Source of the DNA: Microbacterium sp. LWH7-1.2
Lineage (GTDB): Bacteria > Actinomycetota > Actinomycetes > Actinomycetales > Microbacteriaceae
Assembly: GCF_038397755.1 (NCBI RefSeq)
Contig: NZ_CP151637.1
Location: forward strand, 2,542,001 to 2,606,000
Reading direction: 5' to 3'
Length of the DNA: 64,000 bases
A program made the translations under genes and the position numbers. Of this stretch, positions 35,786 through 44,558 are shown piece after piece. Below the pieces are notes generated by a model that worked only from the letters and a program-made list of their open reading frames with translations, was not told the origin of the DNA and searched no databases. Every line of letters begins with the position of its first letter. Positions within the stretch are counted from its first letter, which is position 1.

Positions 35786-37222
35786 GGTCAAGTCCCGTTG
35801 AGTGGTGTCACTCCGTTTGCTCCTTGATGGGTGGGGGTCAGGCGGTGAGGTAGAGCTCGGGGCGGGCGGGTTCGGTGTGCGCGTGGAGGGTGTGGACGAG
35901 TTTGCGCATGGAGATGTCGGAGAAGTAGCGGCGTTCGCCGTATTGCCATTCCTCGTGCTGTTCCTGCAGGACGGCGCCGATGAGCCGGGTCACGGAGTCG
36001 CGGTCGGGGAAGATCTGCACGACGTCGGCGCGGCGTTTGATCTCGCGGTTGAGGCGTTCGATGGGGTTGTTCGACCAGATCTTCTGCCAGTGCTCGCGGG
36101 GCATCGCCGCGAACCCGGTGAGGTCGGGTTCGGCGGCTTCGAGCATGGCGGCGATCTCGGGGAATGAGGAGCGCAGGCTGTCGGTGACTTGCTGGTACTG
36201 GGCGAGCACGGCCTCCGGGGTGGTCTGCGCGAAGATCGTGGTGATCAGCGCGTTGACCGGCTTGGAGCGGGCCGAGCCCAGGCGTTGGGTGACGTTGCGG
36301 GCGAAGTGGACCCGGCAGCGCTGCCACCCGGCTCCGGGCAGGATCGCTTTGACCGCGGCCTTCAGGCCAGCGTGCGCGTCGGACGTGACCAGGGCGACGC
36401 CTTCCGGGTCGGCGTCGGTGGCGACCTTCAGGCCGCGGTCGCGGAGGCCGCGGAGGAACTCGGTCCAGAAGTCGGTGGTCTCCGCGTCCCCAAGGCTCAT
36501 GCCCAGGATCTCCCGCCGCCCATCGCCGGAGACGCCGGTCGCGACGACGAGGGCTTGCGAGACGACGCGGCCGCGGTGGCGGACGTCGAGGTAGGTGGCG
36601 TCCAGGAACAGATACGGGAACCAGGTGTGGTCGATCCGACGGTGCAGGAACTCCTGCACCGCCTCGTCGATCTCGGCGCAGATCCGAGAGACCGTCGACC
36701 TCGAGATGCCGGTGTCGTTGCCCAACGCGCGGATCAGCTGGTCGACCTTCCGAGTGCTCACCCCGTCGATCCAGGCCTGACAGATCACCGCGTAGAGCGC
36801 CTTGTCCACCCGGCGGCGGGGGCTGAGCAGCGACGGGAAGAACGACCCCTCCCGCAGCTTCGGGATCTGCAGGTCGACCTCGCCGGCCGGGGTCGCGAGG
36901 GTCTTCGGACGCGTGCCGTTGCGGCGGGTGGTGCGCTCCGGGGTGCGTTCGTGTGGGGCGGCACCGATCTTCATGGTCGCTTCCGCGTTGATCAGATCCT
37001 GCAGGCCGGCCTGCAGCATCCGCCGGAAGACGTCGGAGTGGGCCAGGTCGGGATCGGCGAGGACTTCGCCGATCAGGGTCGTCAGGGCAGACTGGTGGTG
37101 GGTCATCGTGGGATCTCTGCTTTGCTTCTTGCCGGAAACAACTGGTCATCCCACGATGGCCCTTCATCGTCTACGACAACGAGGGCCCCGCGGGAAGTGA
37201 CACCACGCTATGGGACTCACCC
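35786..37222 (-). mobile_element. Intact IS256-family insertion sequence with 8-bp target duplication
   Basis: The element is 1437 bp. Imperfect terminal repeats of ~29 bp begin GGTCAAGTCCCG on the left and, read inward from the right, GGGTGAGTCCCA; both continue with GTGGTGTCACT. TTTGCCCA flanks both sides exactly (35778-35785 and 37223-37230), a target duplication of the size normal for IS256. One full transposase is inside. The unbroken duplication shows a recent, single insertion near the end of the accessory island. Confidence 0.9.
35838..37106 (-). CDS. IS256-family transposase
   Basis: The 422-residue enzyme is full length. The DDE triad can be placed at Asp169 ('LFLDATYLDV'), Asp243 ('VTSDAHAGL') and Glu350 ('NNPIERLNREIKRR'); the C/HxxH-type 'CRVHFARNV' of the family is also present. 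It cuts and joins the element ends. No frameshift or stop is seen, so the copy should be active. Other minus-strand readings of the region are shadows. Confidence 0.97.
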   Translation of the reverse strand: MTHHQSALTTLIGEVLADPDLAHSDVFRRMLQAGLQDLINAEATMKIGAAPHERTPERTTRRNGTRPKTLATPAGEVDLQIPKLREGSFFPSLLSPRRRVDKALYAVICQAWIDGVSTRKVDQLIRALGNDTGISRSTVSRICAEIDEAVQEFLHRRIDHTWFPYLFLDATYLDVRHRGRVVSQALVVATGVSGDGRREILGMSLGDAETTDFWTEFLRGLRDRGLKVATDADPEGVALVTSDAHAGLKAAVKAILPGAGWQRCRVHFARNVTQRLGSARSKPVNALITTIFAQTTPEAVLAQYQQVTDSLRSSFPEIAAMLEAAEPDLTGFAAMPREHWQKIWSNNPIERLNREIKRRADVVQIFPDRDSVTRLIGAVLQEQHEEWQYGERRYFSDISMRKLVHTLHAHTEPARPELYLTA

Positions 37223-37348
37223 TTTGCCCACGAACGAGCAGGAATCGCGTGGATCGAGATCGCCCAAACGTGGCAGCAATGATCCGGAAAACCGCTAGAT
37301 TCCGCGGATTTTCGAGCCAGCCGGATCGAGACGGATCGAGCGGAATGT

Positions 37349-37393
37349 GACTGAAAATCGAAAGGTCACCGGATCGATGCCGGTCGGAGCCAC
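37349..37393 (+). other. Copy of a tRNA-Phe-like 3' end, putative attachment site
   Basis: The stretch reads like the 3' half of tRNA-Phe: CTGAAAA anticodon loop (anticodon GAA), a short variable region AAAGGTC, T-arm ACCGG and CCGGT, then CGGAGCCA as acceptor 3' strand. There is no matching 5' half upstream (no GGCTCCG start or D-arm), and the T-loop is ATCGATG instead of TTC-type. Integrases of actinobacterial elements often use tRNA 3' ends and leave such copies, so this is probably an attL/attR of the island to the left. A strong terminator follows directly. Confidence 0.6.
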
Positions 37394-37394
37394 T

Positions 37395-37430
37395 GAAACC
37401 CCCGCGTAGCTTCTACATCGCGGGGGTTTC
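37395..37430 (+). terminator. Rho-independent terminator
   Basis: Perfect 12-bp arms GAAACCCCCGCG and CGCGGGGGTTTC enclose TAGCTTCTACAT. It follows the tRNA-like 3' end and faces the ThuA gene, so it would serve transcripts from both directions. Confidence 0.8.
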
Positions 37431-37529
37431 GTCGTTCCCGCGGAACCGTCGACCGCTTGCCTCAGCGTTCGAGGCGAGCACGGGCCGCGGGCAGCAGCGC
37501 GGATCTTCGGATTGGCAGTGCCGCTGTGG

Positions 37530-38243
37530 TCATCGACGGCGCGTCGCCCAGAGCATCCCTCGTTGGATGATGGTGCGGACGCTGACGTCGCGCAGGACGG
37601 ACAGACTGTGACCGGGGGTCGCGACGAAGACGCGGCCCCGACCCCACTCGCGCGTCCACACGGCCGGCGAGATGATGGGGCGATGCCAGGGGTGGTACGG
37701 CTGGACGGGATGGCTGGTCGTGGCCAGCACCTCGTTGAGGTCGTCGGTGAGCACCCAGTACTGCTCGGTGCGAAGGGTGAAGTCCTCGACGCCGGCCATG
37801 ATCTCGTGCGAGCGGCCGAGGTCCGTGAGATCGACCGTGTAACAGAGGAAGTTGTCGCCCTCGCCGCCCTCGCGCGCGTCCGGGTGCCTGGAAGGGTGGG
37901 TGGCGAACTGACCGCCGATCAGCTGCAGGTAGTCGGAGCTGTTCCGGTACGAGTCGGCGATGCCGCCGTGCCAGCCGGCGAGGCCCGTGCCGCGCTCGAC
38001 GGCGCCGCGCAGGCCGGCGAGCGCATCGGCCGAGATCTCGGACATCGTGACGCACTGCAGGATCAGGTCGGTGCGGTCCATCACCTCGCGGTCGGCGTAG
38101 ACCTCGTTGGAGTCCTCGATGCGCACGTCGAAGCCCTGCTGCTCCAGGAACGGCACGAAGATCTCGGTCGCCTCGACGGGTCGGTGACCCTCCCATCCAC
38201 CGCGCACGATCAGGGCGCGGCGTCCCTCGTATGTCGTCGTCAT
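37530..38243 (-). CDS. ThuA-domain protein 1
   Basis: This 237-residue protein is a ThuA-like (trehalose utilisation) domain with a class I glutamine-amidotransferase-like fold: 'RRALIVRGGWEGHRPVEATE', 'LAGWHGGIADSYRNSSDYLQL', 'YWVLTDDLNEVLATT' and 'GRVFVATPGHSLSVL'. The start at 38243 has GGAGG at 9 bases. In rhizobia ThuA works with the Gfo/Idh-type ThuB on 3-keto-glycosides. It diverges from a LacI gene with a palindrome in between, so it is probably controlled by it. Confidence 0.87.
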   Translation of the reverse strand: MTTTYEGRRALIVRGGWEGHRPVEATEIFVPFLEQQGFDVRIEDSNEVYADREVMDRTDLILQCVTMSEISADALAGLRGAVERGTGLAGWHGGIADSYRNSSDYLQLIGGQFATHPSRHPDAREGGEGDNFLCYTVDLTDLGRSHEIMAGVEDFTLRTEQYWVLTDDLNEVLATTSHPVQPYHPWHRPIISPAVWTREWGRGRVFVATPGHSLSVLRDVSVRTIIQRGMLWATRRR

Positions 38244-38314
38244 CGACTTCATCCTCCGCATCGACGGGTGCTACGCCGTCACACTGCCACCGCGCGGAAG
38301 CGAAGCGTATGAAC

Positions 38315-38324
38315 TTTGCGCAAA
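38315..38324. promoter_or_regulatory. LacI-type operator candidate
   Basis: TTTGCGCAAA is a perfect palindrome with central CG, 9 bases before the LacI start and 71 bases upstream of the divergent ThuA start. It differs from the AGATCG-type sites next to the other two LacI genes. Confidence 0.55.
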
Positions 38325-38333
38325 AATAGCTGC

Positions 38334-39353
38334 ATGAGCGACGGCGCACGTGTGACCCTGAGCGCGGTGGCCGAACGCGCAGGAGTGAGTGTCGCGACGG
38401 CGTCGCGGGCGCTCCGCGCGCGTGGCGAGATGGCCGCCGAAACGCGAGCCGCAGTCCTCCGCGCGGCGGCCGAGCTCGGCTACCCCGGCACCGGCGCAGG
38501 GCGGGGCCGGCCGCGCCGTGGCACCGCGTTGATGTTCGACCTCGTCCTCGGGCACTTCCACGACCCGTACACCGAGGAGATCACCGCGGGCGCCCGCACC
38601 ACCGCGTCGTCGCTCGGCTACGACCTCGTGCTGACGGCCGAGCGGGACGACCCCGCGCACGACTGGCCCGAACGCATCCGCTCCCGCGGCTCCGCCGGCG
38701 TCGTCGTCGGACTCATCACCCCCACGAGCACGCAGATCCTCGCGATGCACCGCGCCGGCATCCCCCTCGTGCTGATGGAGCCGCCCTCCGAGTCGTCCAG
38801 GCCGCTGCCGAGCATCCGCACGACCGACCGGGCGGGCGGTACGGCGGCCGCCGAGCACCTCATCTCACGGGGAGCCCGCCGCTTCGTCGTCATCGGCGGC
38901 GCACCCTCATACCGGTACGGACGCGCGCGGGTCGACGGGTTCACCGCAGCCCTGGGCGAGCTCGTGCCCGAAGCACCGTGCGTGCGGACGAGCGCGGACT
39001 GGAGCGCGTGGGATGCCCGCCGAGCATGCGCACGGGCACTGTCGGAGCTCGGAGGCGACGGCCCCGTGGGGATCTTCGCCTGCTCGGACGAGATGGCCGC
39101 CGGCGCTTATCGCGCGGTCGCCGACAGCAGGCTCGGCATCCCCCGCGACGTGCTCGTGGTCGGCTTCGACGACGTTCGAGGGGCGCGCTGGCTGCAGCCG
39201 TCGCTCACGACCATCCGCCAGCCCATCCGCGAGATGGCCGCGACCGCGGTGCGGCTTCTGGCCCGCTCCGCGGCTGGGGAGGAGGTGGCGCCCGAGGCGA
39301 TCGTCATGCCGACCGAGCTCGTCGAACGCGGCTCGACCCGCACCGCGATCTAG
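38334..39353 (+). CDS. LacI-family transcriptional regulator 2
   Basis: The 339-residue protein has the DNA-binding start 'VTLSAVAERAGVSVATASRAL' and a typical sensor domain ('GTALMFDLVLGHFHDPYTEE', 'GIFACSDEMAAGAYRA', 'VVGFDDV'). Recognition residues equivalent to LacI 17/18/22 are Val20, Ala21 and Arg25. The ATG at 38334 is the first in a sensible position; it has no strong ribosome site and may be leaderless. It probably controls the divergent ThuA gene and perhaps the GH127 unit convergent to it. Confidence 0.92.
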   Translation: MSDGARVTLSAVAERAGVSVATASRALRARGEMAAETRAAVLRAAAELGYPGTGAGRGRPRRGTALMFDLVLGHFHDPYTEEITAGARTTASSLGYDLVLTAERDDPAHDWPERIRSRGSAGVVVGLITPTSTQILAMHRAGIPLVLMEPPSESSRPLPSIRTTDRAGGTAAAEHLISRGARRFVVIGGAPSYRYGRARVDGFTAALGELVPEAPCVRTSADWSAWDARRACARALSELGGDGPVGIFACSDEMAAGAYRAVADSRLGIPRDVLVVGFDDVRGARWLQPSLTTIRQPIREMAATAVRLLARSAAGEEVAPEAIVMPTELVERGSTRTAI

Positions 39354-39363
39354 ATCGGCGAAG

Positions 39364-41202
39364 CTACGCCGAGCGCACCGGGAAGTACACCGAGTAGCGC
39401 TCGTCGACCACCTCGTGCAACGGCACGAACCGGATCCCCTGCGACTGCCCCACGCTGCGATAGCGCGTGAGCCACTGGGTCCACTGCCGCTCGTCATCGG
39501 GCGCGAGCATCGTGGCCGCATCGTCCGGATCGCCTATGAGCGACACTTCGCGATCGACCAGGCCCGCCAGAACGGTCGGACCCTCCACGAAGGCGACCGT
39601 CGCCGGCTCGTCGGGGATCGGCACCGTCCGTACGACGAAGGGGAACTCGACCGCGATCTCGGTCTCGCCGCCGGGATGATCGACGTCGAGCCATCGGTCG
39701 ACGCGGTGCCAAGACGCCTCGGTGTGCACGCGGGGTTCGGCCGAGATCCACGCCGGCACGCGCAGACGCACCCGACTCGCGCTCCCTGTGACGGTGACGC
39801 GCACGCGAAGCGCTCGCGGGCGATGACGGTCGCCGCCCGGGCCGGCATTCGCGTCGGGGCCGACGTACCGCGCGTCATCGAGCAGGACGATCTCGATGCG
39901 CGCGTCCCGGTCGGGGAAGTCGGCCCGGACCGGCACGTACTGCGCCACCGTCAACGCGGCGCCCGGAGCAGCGTAGACGGCCGACTGGGCATGACGGGTG
40001 TGCGCCTGCACGAGAGTGCCGTGGCAGCACCAGAAGTCCTCGGTGGGGCTGCCCCACTCCTTGCGTGCGCCCCCTCCGAGCGGGAGGAAGTACGCGACCA
40101 TGCCGGTGCGGGGGTTCTGCTGTGCGAGCAGGCCGTTGTGCAGGTTGGTCTCGATGTAGTCCAGCGCCTCGACGTCTCCGGTCCAGCGGAAGACGACGTC
40201 CGCCAGCCGGATCATGTTGTACACCGAGCAGTGCTCCTGGGTCTTCGGCCCCCGGCGGGCGGCGAACGCGAAGGGCGGCGTCCAGATCTCCCCCGAGGTC
40301 TGGCCACCGGTGCAGAACGTGCCGCGATCGACCACGGCTGACCGCCAGTACGCGGTCACGACCTCGCGCCACCGCTCCTCGCCGGTGACCTCGTAGGCGC
40401 GGGCGGCCCCGAGCACCTCGGGGATCGTGGTGTTGGCGTGCATGTTCGTGAGCACGTCCTCGCCCGCCCGCAGCGGGCCGAAGAGGGCGCCGTGCCAGTA
40501 GCGGTCGAGCAGGTCGCGGTACTCCTCGTCACCGGTCGCCTCGAGCAGATCAGCCCACACCTCCAGCATTCCGCCCGTCTCGACGTCCAGGATCCGCTGG
40601 AACCGCGCGGTGTCGAACCCCCGCGCCCACCGGGCGATCGCCGCCGCCGCGCGATGCGCCACCGCGAGGGCGCGCTCGTCGCCGAGGTCCCGCCACACGT
40701 CCACCAGCCCCATGAACGTCTTGTGGATCGCGTACTGGGGCGCCCACGTCTCGCGGCCCTCGCCCAGCCGTCGCAGGAACGACTCAGGGGTGGCGAACAC
40801 CCATTCGCCGCCGTTCTCGTCCTGGCACCGCTCCAGCGCCGCCACGACGTTCTGGAGGCGGGCTCGCAGCACCGGGTCCCCGGTGGTGGCGACTTCACGC
40901 GCCGCCGCGGACATCCAGTGACCGAGGAAGTGCCCGCGCAGCAGCGATCCCGGGGTCTCCCAGCCCCAGTGGCGGTCGAGCCCACGGTCGACGACGTCGG
41001 AACGCGAGGGGTGCAGGTGCCAGGCCTGATCGGTCACCCCGGCCTCGAGAAGGTGGTTCTGCAGCAGATTGCGTTCCGTCAGCGAGACGAGGTACTCGCG
41101 GTTGAGACGTCGGCGGTTCTCGAACGCCCCGGACGTGAGCCGGACCCGTTCGGGTGCGAGGGCGGTTGCGGCCGGAGCGGGGGCGGCGGGGTTCGCAGTC
41201 AC
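39364..41202 (-). CDS. GH127 beta-L-arabinofuranosidase family protein
   Basis: This 612-residue protein (start GTG with GAGGAGG just upstream) has the (alpha/alpha)6 features of GH127: 'LLRGHFLGHWMSAAAREVAT', 'TGGQTSGEIW', 'TQEHCSVYNMIRLADVVF' and 'EDFWCCHGT'. Cys392 is at the position of the nucleophile Cys417 of the Bifidobacterium enzyme HypBA1, and Cys393 and Cys325 match zinc ligands. GH127 removes beta-1,2-linked L-arabinofuranose, as in plant extensins; close relatives act on other furanosides. No signal peptide, so it would act on imported sugars. It shares a divergent promoter region with GH36. Confidence 0.9.
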   Translation of the reverse strand: MTANPAAPAPAATALAPERVRLTSGAFENRRRLNREYLVSLTERNLLQNHLLEAGVTDQAWHLHPSRSDVVDRGLDRHWGWETPGSLLRGHFLGHWMSAAAREVATTGDPVLRARLQNVVAALERCQDENGGEWVFATPESFLRRLGEGRETWAPQYAIHKTFMGLVDVWRDLGDERALAVAHRAAAAIARWARGFDTARFQRILDVETGGMLEVWADLLEATGDEEYRDLLDRYWHGALFGPLRAGEDVLTNMHANTTIPEVLGAARAYEVTGEERWREVVTAYWRSAVVDRGTFCTGGQTSGEIWTPPFAFAARRGPKTQEHCSVYNMIRLADVVFRWTGDVEALDYIETNLHNGLLAQQNPRTGMVAYFLPLGGGARKEWGSPTEDFWCCHGTLVQAHTRHAQSAVYAAPGAALTVAQYVPVRADFPDRDARIEIVLLDDARYVGPDANAGPGGDRHRPRALRVRVTVTGSASRVRLRVPAWISAEPRVHTEASWHRVDRWLDVDHPGGETEIAVEFPFVVRTVPIPDEPATVAFVEGPTVLAGLVDREVSLIGDPDDAATMLAPDDERQWTQWLTRYRSVGQSQGIRFVPLHEVVDERYSVYFPVRSA

Positions 41203-41215
41203 GTTCCTCCTCGGT

Positions 41216-41227
41216 GAGATCGATCTC
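41216..41227. promoter_or_regulatory. Operator palindrome between GH127 and GH36
   Basis: GAGATCGATCTC, a perfect 12-bp palindrome, lies 14 bases from the GH127 start and 42 bases before the GH36 start. The core AGATCGATCT also occurs upstream of LacI 3 (51123) and in the operator at 15855, suggesting shared control. Confidence 0.65.
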
Positions 41228-41268
41228 TGACTGTACTCCTCTCCCCTTCCCCCACCAAGATGGACTCT

Positions 41269-43452
41269 ATGAGTGATCTTCGCGTCGTCCATCTGTCGGC
41301 CGCCGACGTGTCGTTGGTGGTGACGCAGCGAGGCGATGAGCTGCCGGCGATCGTGCATTGGGGTGCGCTCCTGGATGTCTCGGATGACGACCTTCGCACC
41401 CTGGCCGCCTTGGATCATCGGCCCGGATTATCGGCTGATTCGGACGTGCCGTACCGACCGAGCGTGCTCCCGGAACACTCGCGCGGGTGGTTCGGCCGCC
41501 CCGGACTGAGCGTGCACCGCGGTGGTCGCGCATGGTCTCCGCGCTTCCGCGCCGCGCCGCTGCTCGTGGCGGGGGAGCCGGTTCCTGCCGGTGCGACCTC
41601 ACTCGGTGCCGCGAGCATCACCGCCGAGGCGAGCGACGAGTGGGCCGGGATCGGTGTCACTGTGGAGATCGATCTCACCGCGGTCGGCCTCCTGCGAACA
41701 CGGGTCGGAGTGCGCAATCGCGGCACCGTCGCGGACGACGTGGACGTCGTCGAGGCCTTGCCGGCGCTGCCGGTGCCTCTGCGCGCGAGGGAGATCCTGG
41801 ACTTCAGCGGCAGGTGGGCTCACGAGCGGATCCCGCAGCGTCACCCCGTCGTCCGGGGCACCCACGCTCGCGTCTCGCGCCGCGGCCGCACGGGTCTCGA
41901 CGCCACCACCGTCCTCGCCCTCGGTGTGCCGGGTTTCGCCGCCGACGCCGGCGAGACGTGGCTCTGCCACGTGGGCTTCAGCGGTGACCACGAGCACGCC
42001 GTGGAGCGCACCGACGGGTTCCTGGCTTTCCGCGGCGGCGAGCTGCTCCTTCCGGGAGAGGTGCGCCTGAAGGCCGGTGACGAGTACGTGACACCTTGGA
42101 TCTTCGGCGCGTACGGCGACGGGTGGGACGCGGCATCCGCGCGGTTCCATGCGTATCTGCGCGATCGCAACCGCACCGGCAGCCGGCCGCGGCCGGTCAC
42201 CTTGAACGTGTGGGAAGCGGTGTACTTCGATCAGGATGCCGCGACCCTGACCGAGCTGGCCGAACAGGGCGCGGCTCTCGGCGTCGAACGGTTCGTGCTC
42301 GACGACGGCTGGTTCCGCGGGCGACGAGACGACCGCTCCGGCCTCGGCGACTGGGAGCCGGATCCCGGGGCGTGGCCCGACGGGCTACGCCCCCTGGCCG
42401 ATCGGGTGCGCTCGCTGGGAATGGAGTTCGGACTCTGGGTCGAGCCCGAGATGATCAACGAGGATTCCGACCTCGCCCGGGCCCACCCCGACTGGATCCT
42501 TCGAGCCCGCGACACCCTGCCCGCGCGTTACCGCTTCCAGCAGGTGCTCGACCTGACCAACCCCGATGCGTACGCGCACATCCGCGACCGACTTGACGCA
42601 CTTGTCACCGAGATCGGCGTGAGCTACCTGAAGTGGGACCATAACCGCGACCTCGTCGACGCCGGGCATCCGGCCACCGGCGCCCCCGCGGTCCACGACC
42701 AGACCATCGCGGTGTATCGGCTCCTCGACGAGCTGCGGCACCGGCATCCCCAGCTCGAGATCGAAAGCTGCGCGTCGGGCGGAGGGCGGGTCGACCTCGG
42801 CATCCTAGAGCGCACCGACCGTATCCACCCCTCCGACAGCCACGACCCGGTCGACCGCTTCCACATCCTCGGCTGGACCGGCCTGCTCGTACCGCCCGAG
42901 ATGATGGGGTCGCACGTGGCCTCGGCGGTCTCGAGCACCACCGGGCGCACCTCCACGCTCGCCTATCGCTGCGCCGTGGCTTTCCTCGGGCATTTCGGCA
43001 TCGAGTGGGACATCCGCGAACTGAGCGGCGACGAGCGGGAGGTGCTCTCCACCTGGATCGCGCGCTGGCGTCGTCACCGCGACCTCATCTCCACCGGCCG
43101 AGCCGTGTCGGGTTCGAGCGACCTCGGCGGCCCGTCGCTGCGGGGCGTCGACTCGCCCACCCGCGACGAGGCGATCTACGCGGTGGTGACGCCGGCGACC
43201 AGCGCCGACGCGATGGCGCACATCCGTCTTCCCGGACTGGACCCCCGTCGGCGTTACCGGCTGACGGCGAACGCCCCCGAGTCGCTCGGTCCCCCCTGGC
43301 AGGTCCCCGCCTGGCTGAACGGGGCCTCGCTGGACCGCGACGACGACGACGCCCCCGTGCTCAGCGGGGCCGCACTCGGGGTCGTGGGGCTCGACTTCCC
43401 CGTGTTCCATCCGGAACGTGCGGCCATCCTGCACGCGGAGGCGGTCTCATGA
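41269..43452 (+). CDS. GH36 alpha-galactosidase 1
   Basis: This 727-residue protein has an N-terminal beta-sandwich, the barrel with 'VLDDGWFRGRRDDRSGLGDW', nucleophile Asp457 in 'YLKWDHNRD', 'IESCASGGGRVDLGIL' and acid/base Asp523 in 'HPSDSHDPVDR', plus a C-terminal beta domain. These are the family GH36 hallmarks. It hydrolyses alpha-linked galactose from oligosaccharides such as raffinose-family or galactomannan fragments. No signal peptide is present. The ATG at 41269 (or 41260) has no clear ribosome site. It forms a divergent pair with GH127. Confidence 0.95.
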   Translation: MSDLRVVHLSAADVSLVVTQRGDELPAIVHWGALLDVSDDDLRTLAALDHRPGLSADSDVPYRPSVLPEHSRGWFGRPGLSVHRGGRAWSPRFRAAPLLVAGEPVPAGATSLGAASITAEASDEWAGIGVTVEIDLTAVGLLRTRVGVRNRGTVADDVDVVEALPALPVPLRAREILDFSGRWAHERIPQRHPVVRGTHARVSRRGRTGLDATTVLALGVPGFAADAGETWLCHVGFSGDHEHAVERTDGFLAFRGGELLLPGEVRLKAGDEYVTPWIFGAYGDGWDAASARFHAYLRDRNRTGSRPRPVTLNVWEAVYFDQDAATLTELAEQGAALGVERFVLDDGWFRGRRDDRSGLGDWEPDPGAWPDGLRPLADRVRSLGMEFGLWVEPEMINEDSDLARAHPDWILRARDTLPARYRFQQVLDLTNPDAYAHIRDRLDALVTEIGVSYLKWDHNRDLVDAGHPATGAPAVHDQTIAVYRLLDELRHRHPQLEIESCASGGGRVDLGILERTDRIHPSDSHDPVDRFHILGWTGLLVPPEMMGSHVASAVSSTTGRTSTLAYRCAVAFLGHFGIEWDIRELSGDEREVLSTWIARWRRHRDLISTGRAVSGSSDLGGPSLRGVDSPTRDEAIYAVVTPATSADAMAHIRLPGLDPRRRYRLTANAPESLGPPWQVPAWLNGASLDRDDDDAPVLSGAALGVVGLDFPVFHPERAAILHAEAVS

Positions 43453-43475
43453 CCCGGGCCGCCGGCTGACGGGGG

Positions 43476-44558
43476 TCAGCGCGGCGGCGCGCCGTTCCAG
43501 CTCGCGATCGCCTCGGCGAGGGCGTGGTCGCCGCTCGCGCGCGCCGCCTCCGCGGCGTGTGCGGATGCCGCGGCGAAGACGTCGTCCAGGCGCACGGCCA
43601 GGCCCGTCCGAGCCGAGGCAAGGGCCGCCTCGACCATCGCGAGGCTCCAGATGTTGGCCCGTACCTCGCCGGAGGGGACCGGACCGCCGTCCAGGGCAGC
43701 GACGAACTCGGCCAGCGCGGCATCGAGCCCCTCCTCCCCGCTGCCGACCGGCACTTCCCGCGGCTCGTCGTCGCGGTGCTGCGCGCTCACCCCTGATTCG
43801 CCGTCCCAGGTCACCGAGCCGGTGGCGGTGCTCGCGCGCCAGGACCCGTTCCACGAGGTCGTCAGGCCGTCGGCGCACCAGCTGCCCGAGTAGGCGAATC
43901 GAGCGCCGTCTTCGAAGCGGAAGACCGCTTCAGCCGCGGCGTCCCCGCGGTACCAGCTCCACGGCGGCGAGAACTCGTCGCAGTACACCGAGACGGGGTC
44001 GGCGCCGAGCACGTATCGCGCCTGATCGAAGGTGTGGATGGCCATGTCGATGAGGAGGGGAGATTCCATCTCGTCCCGGAATCCGCCGAAGCGCGGGTTC
44101 TGGAAGAACTGCGAGGTCAGCTGCGCGGCGCCCCCCGCGGCGGCCACCTCCTCACGGAAGGAGCGGATGCCGGCGGAGTACCGCCGTGACTGGCTGGTGG
44201 CGAGCAGCACGCCGGTGAGCTCGCTCACTGCGGCGAGCGCGAGAGCATCCGACACCGTCGGGGTGACGGGCTTCTCGCTGAGCACCGGCACGCCGTGCCG
44301 CAGGGCGGCTTCGCTCACCGCACGGTGCGCCTCGGGGATGGTGACGTTCAGGAGCATCCCGGGGCGCCCTGCCGCGACGAAGGCCTCGTCCACCGAAGCG
44401 ACGCACGGGATGTCCCACCCCCGCTCGCCGGCGGCCGCGCGCGCGGTCTCGACCGACACGTCGACGATTGCGCTCACGCGGAGGTCGTCACGGCGCGCGA
44501 CGGTGTCGAGCCACGCGCGTCCCATCCCGCCCGCACCGACGACGACGACATCCCTCAT
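43476..44558 (-). CDS. Gfo/Idh/MocA family oxidoreductase 2
   Basis: The 360-residue protein starts '[20 protein letters not shown]', with an N-terminal Rossmann fold. It has the motif '[11 protein letters not shown]' (EKP) and '[18 protein letters not shown]' with the His-x-x-Asp of the family. The ATG overlaps the ThuA stop by 4 bases. Placed after ThuA and GH3 and the last gene of the operon, it probably oxidises or reduces a sugar (for example at C3) released from the imported glycoside, in the manner of ThuB (inference). Confidence 0.9.
   Translation of the reverse strand: MRDVVVVGAGGMGRAWLDTVARRDDLRVSAIVDVSVETARAAAGERGWDIPCVASVDEAFVAAGRPGMLLNVTIPEAHRAVSEAALRHGVPVLSEKPVTPTVSDALALAAVSELTGVLLATSQSRRYSAGIRSFREEVAAAGGAAQLTSQFFQNPRFGGFRDEMESPLLIDMAIHTFDQARYVLGADPVSVYCDEFSPPWSWYRGDAAAEAVFRFEDGARFAYSGSWCADGLTTSWNGSWRASTATGSVTWDGESGVSAQHRDDEPREVPVGSGEEGLDAALAEFVAALDGGPVPSGEVRANIWSLAMVEAALASARTGLAVRLDDVFAAASAHAAEAARASGDHALAEAIASWNGAPPR

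Noticed and set aside
37349..37393. A complete tRNA-Phe gene
   Set aside because: Only the anticodon-to-3' part is there; no acceptor 5' strand or D-arm upstream and the T-loop is abnormal.
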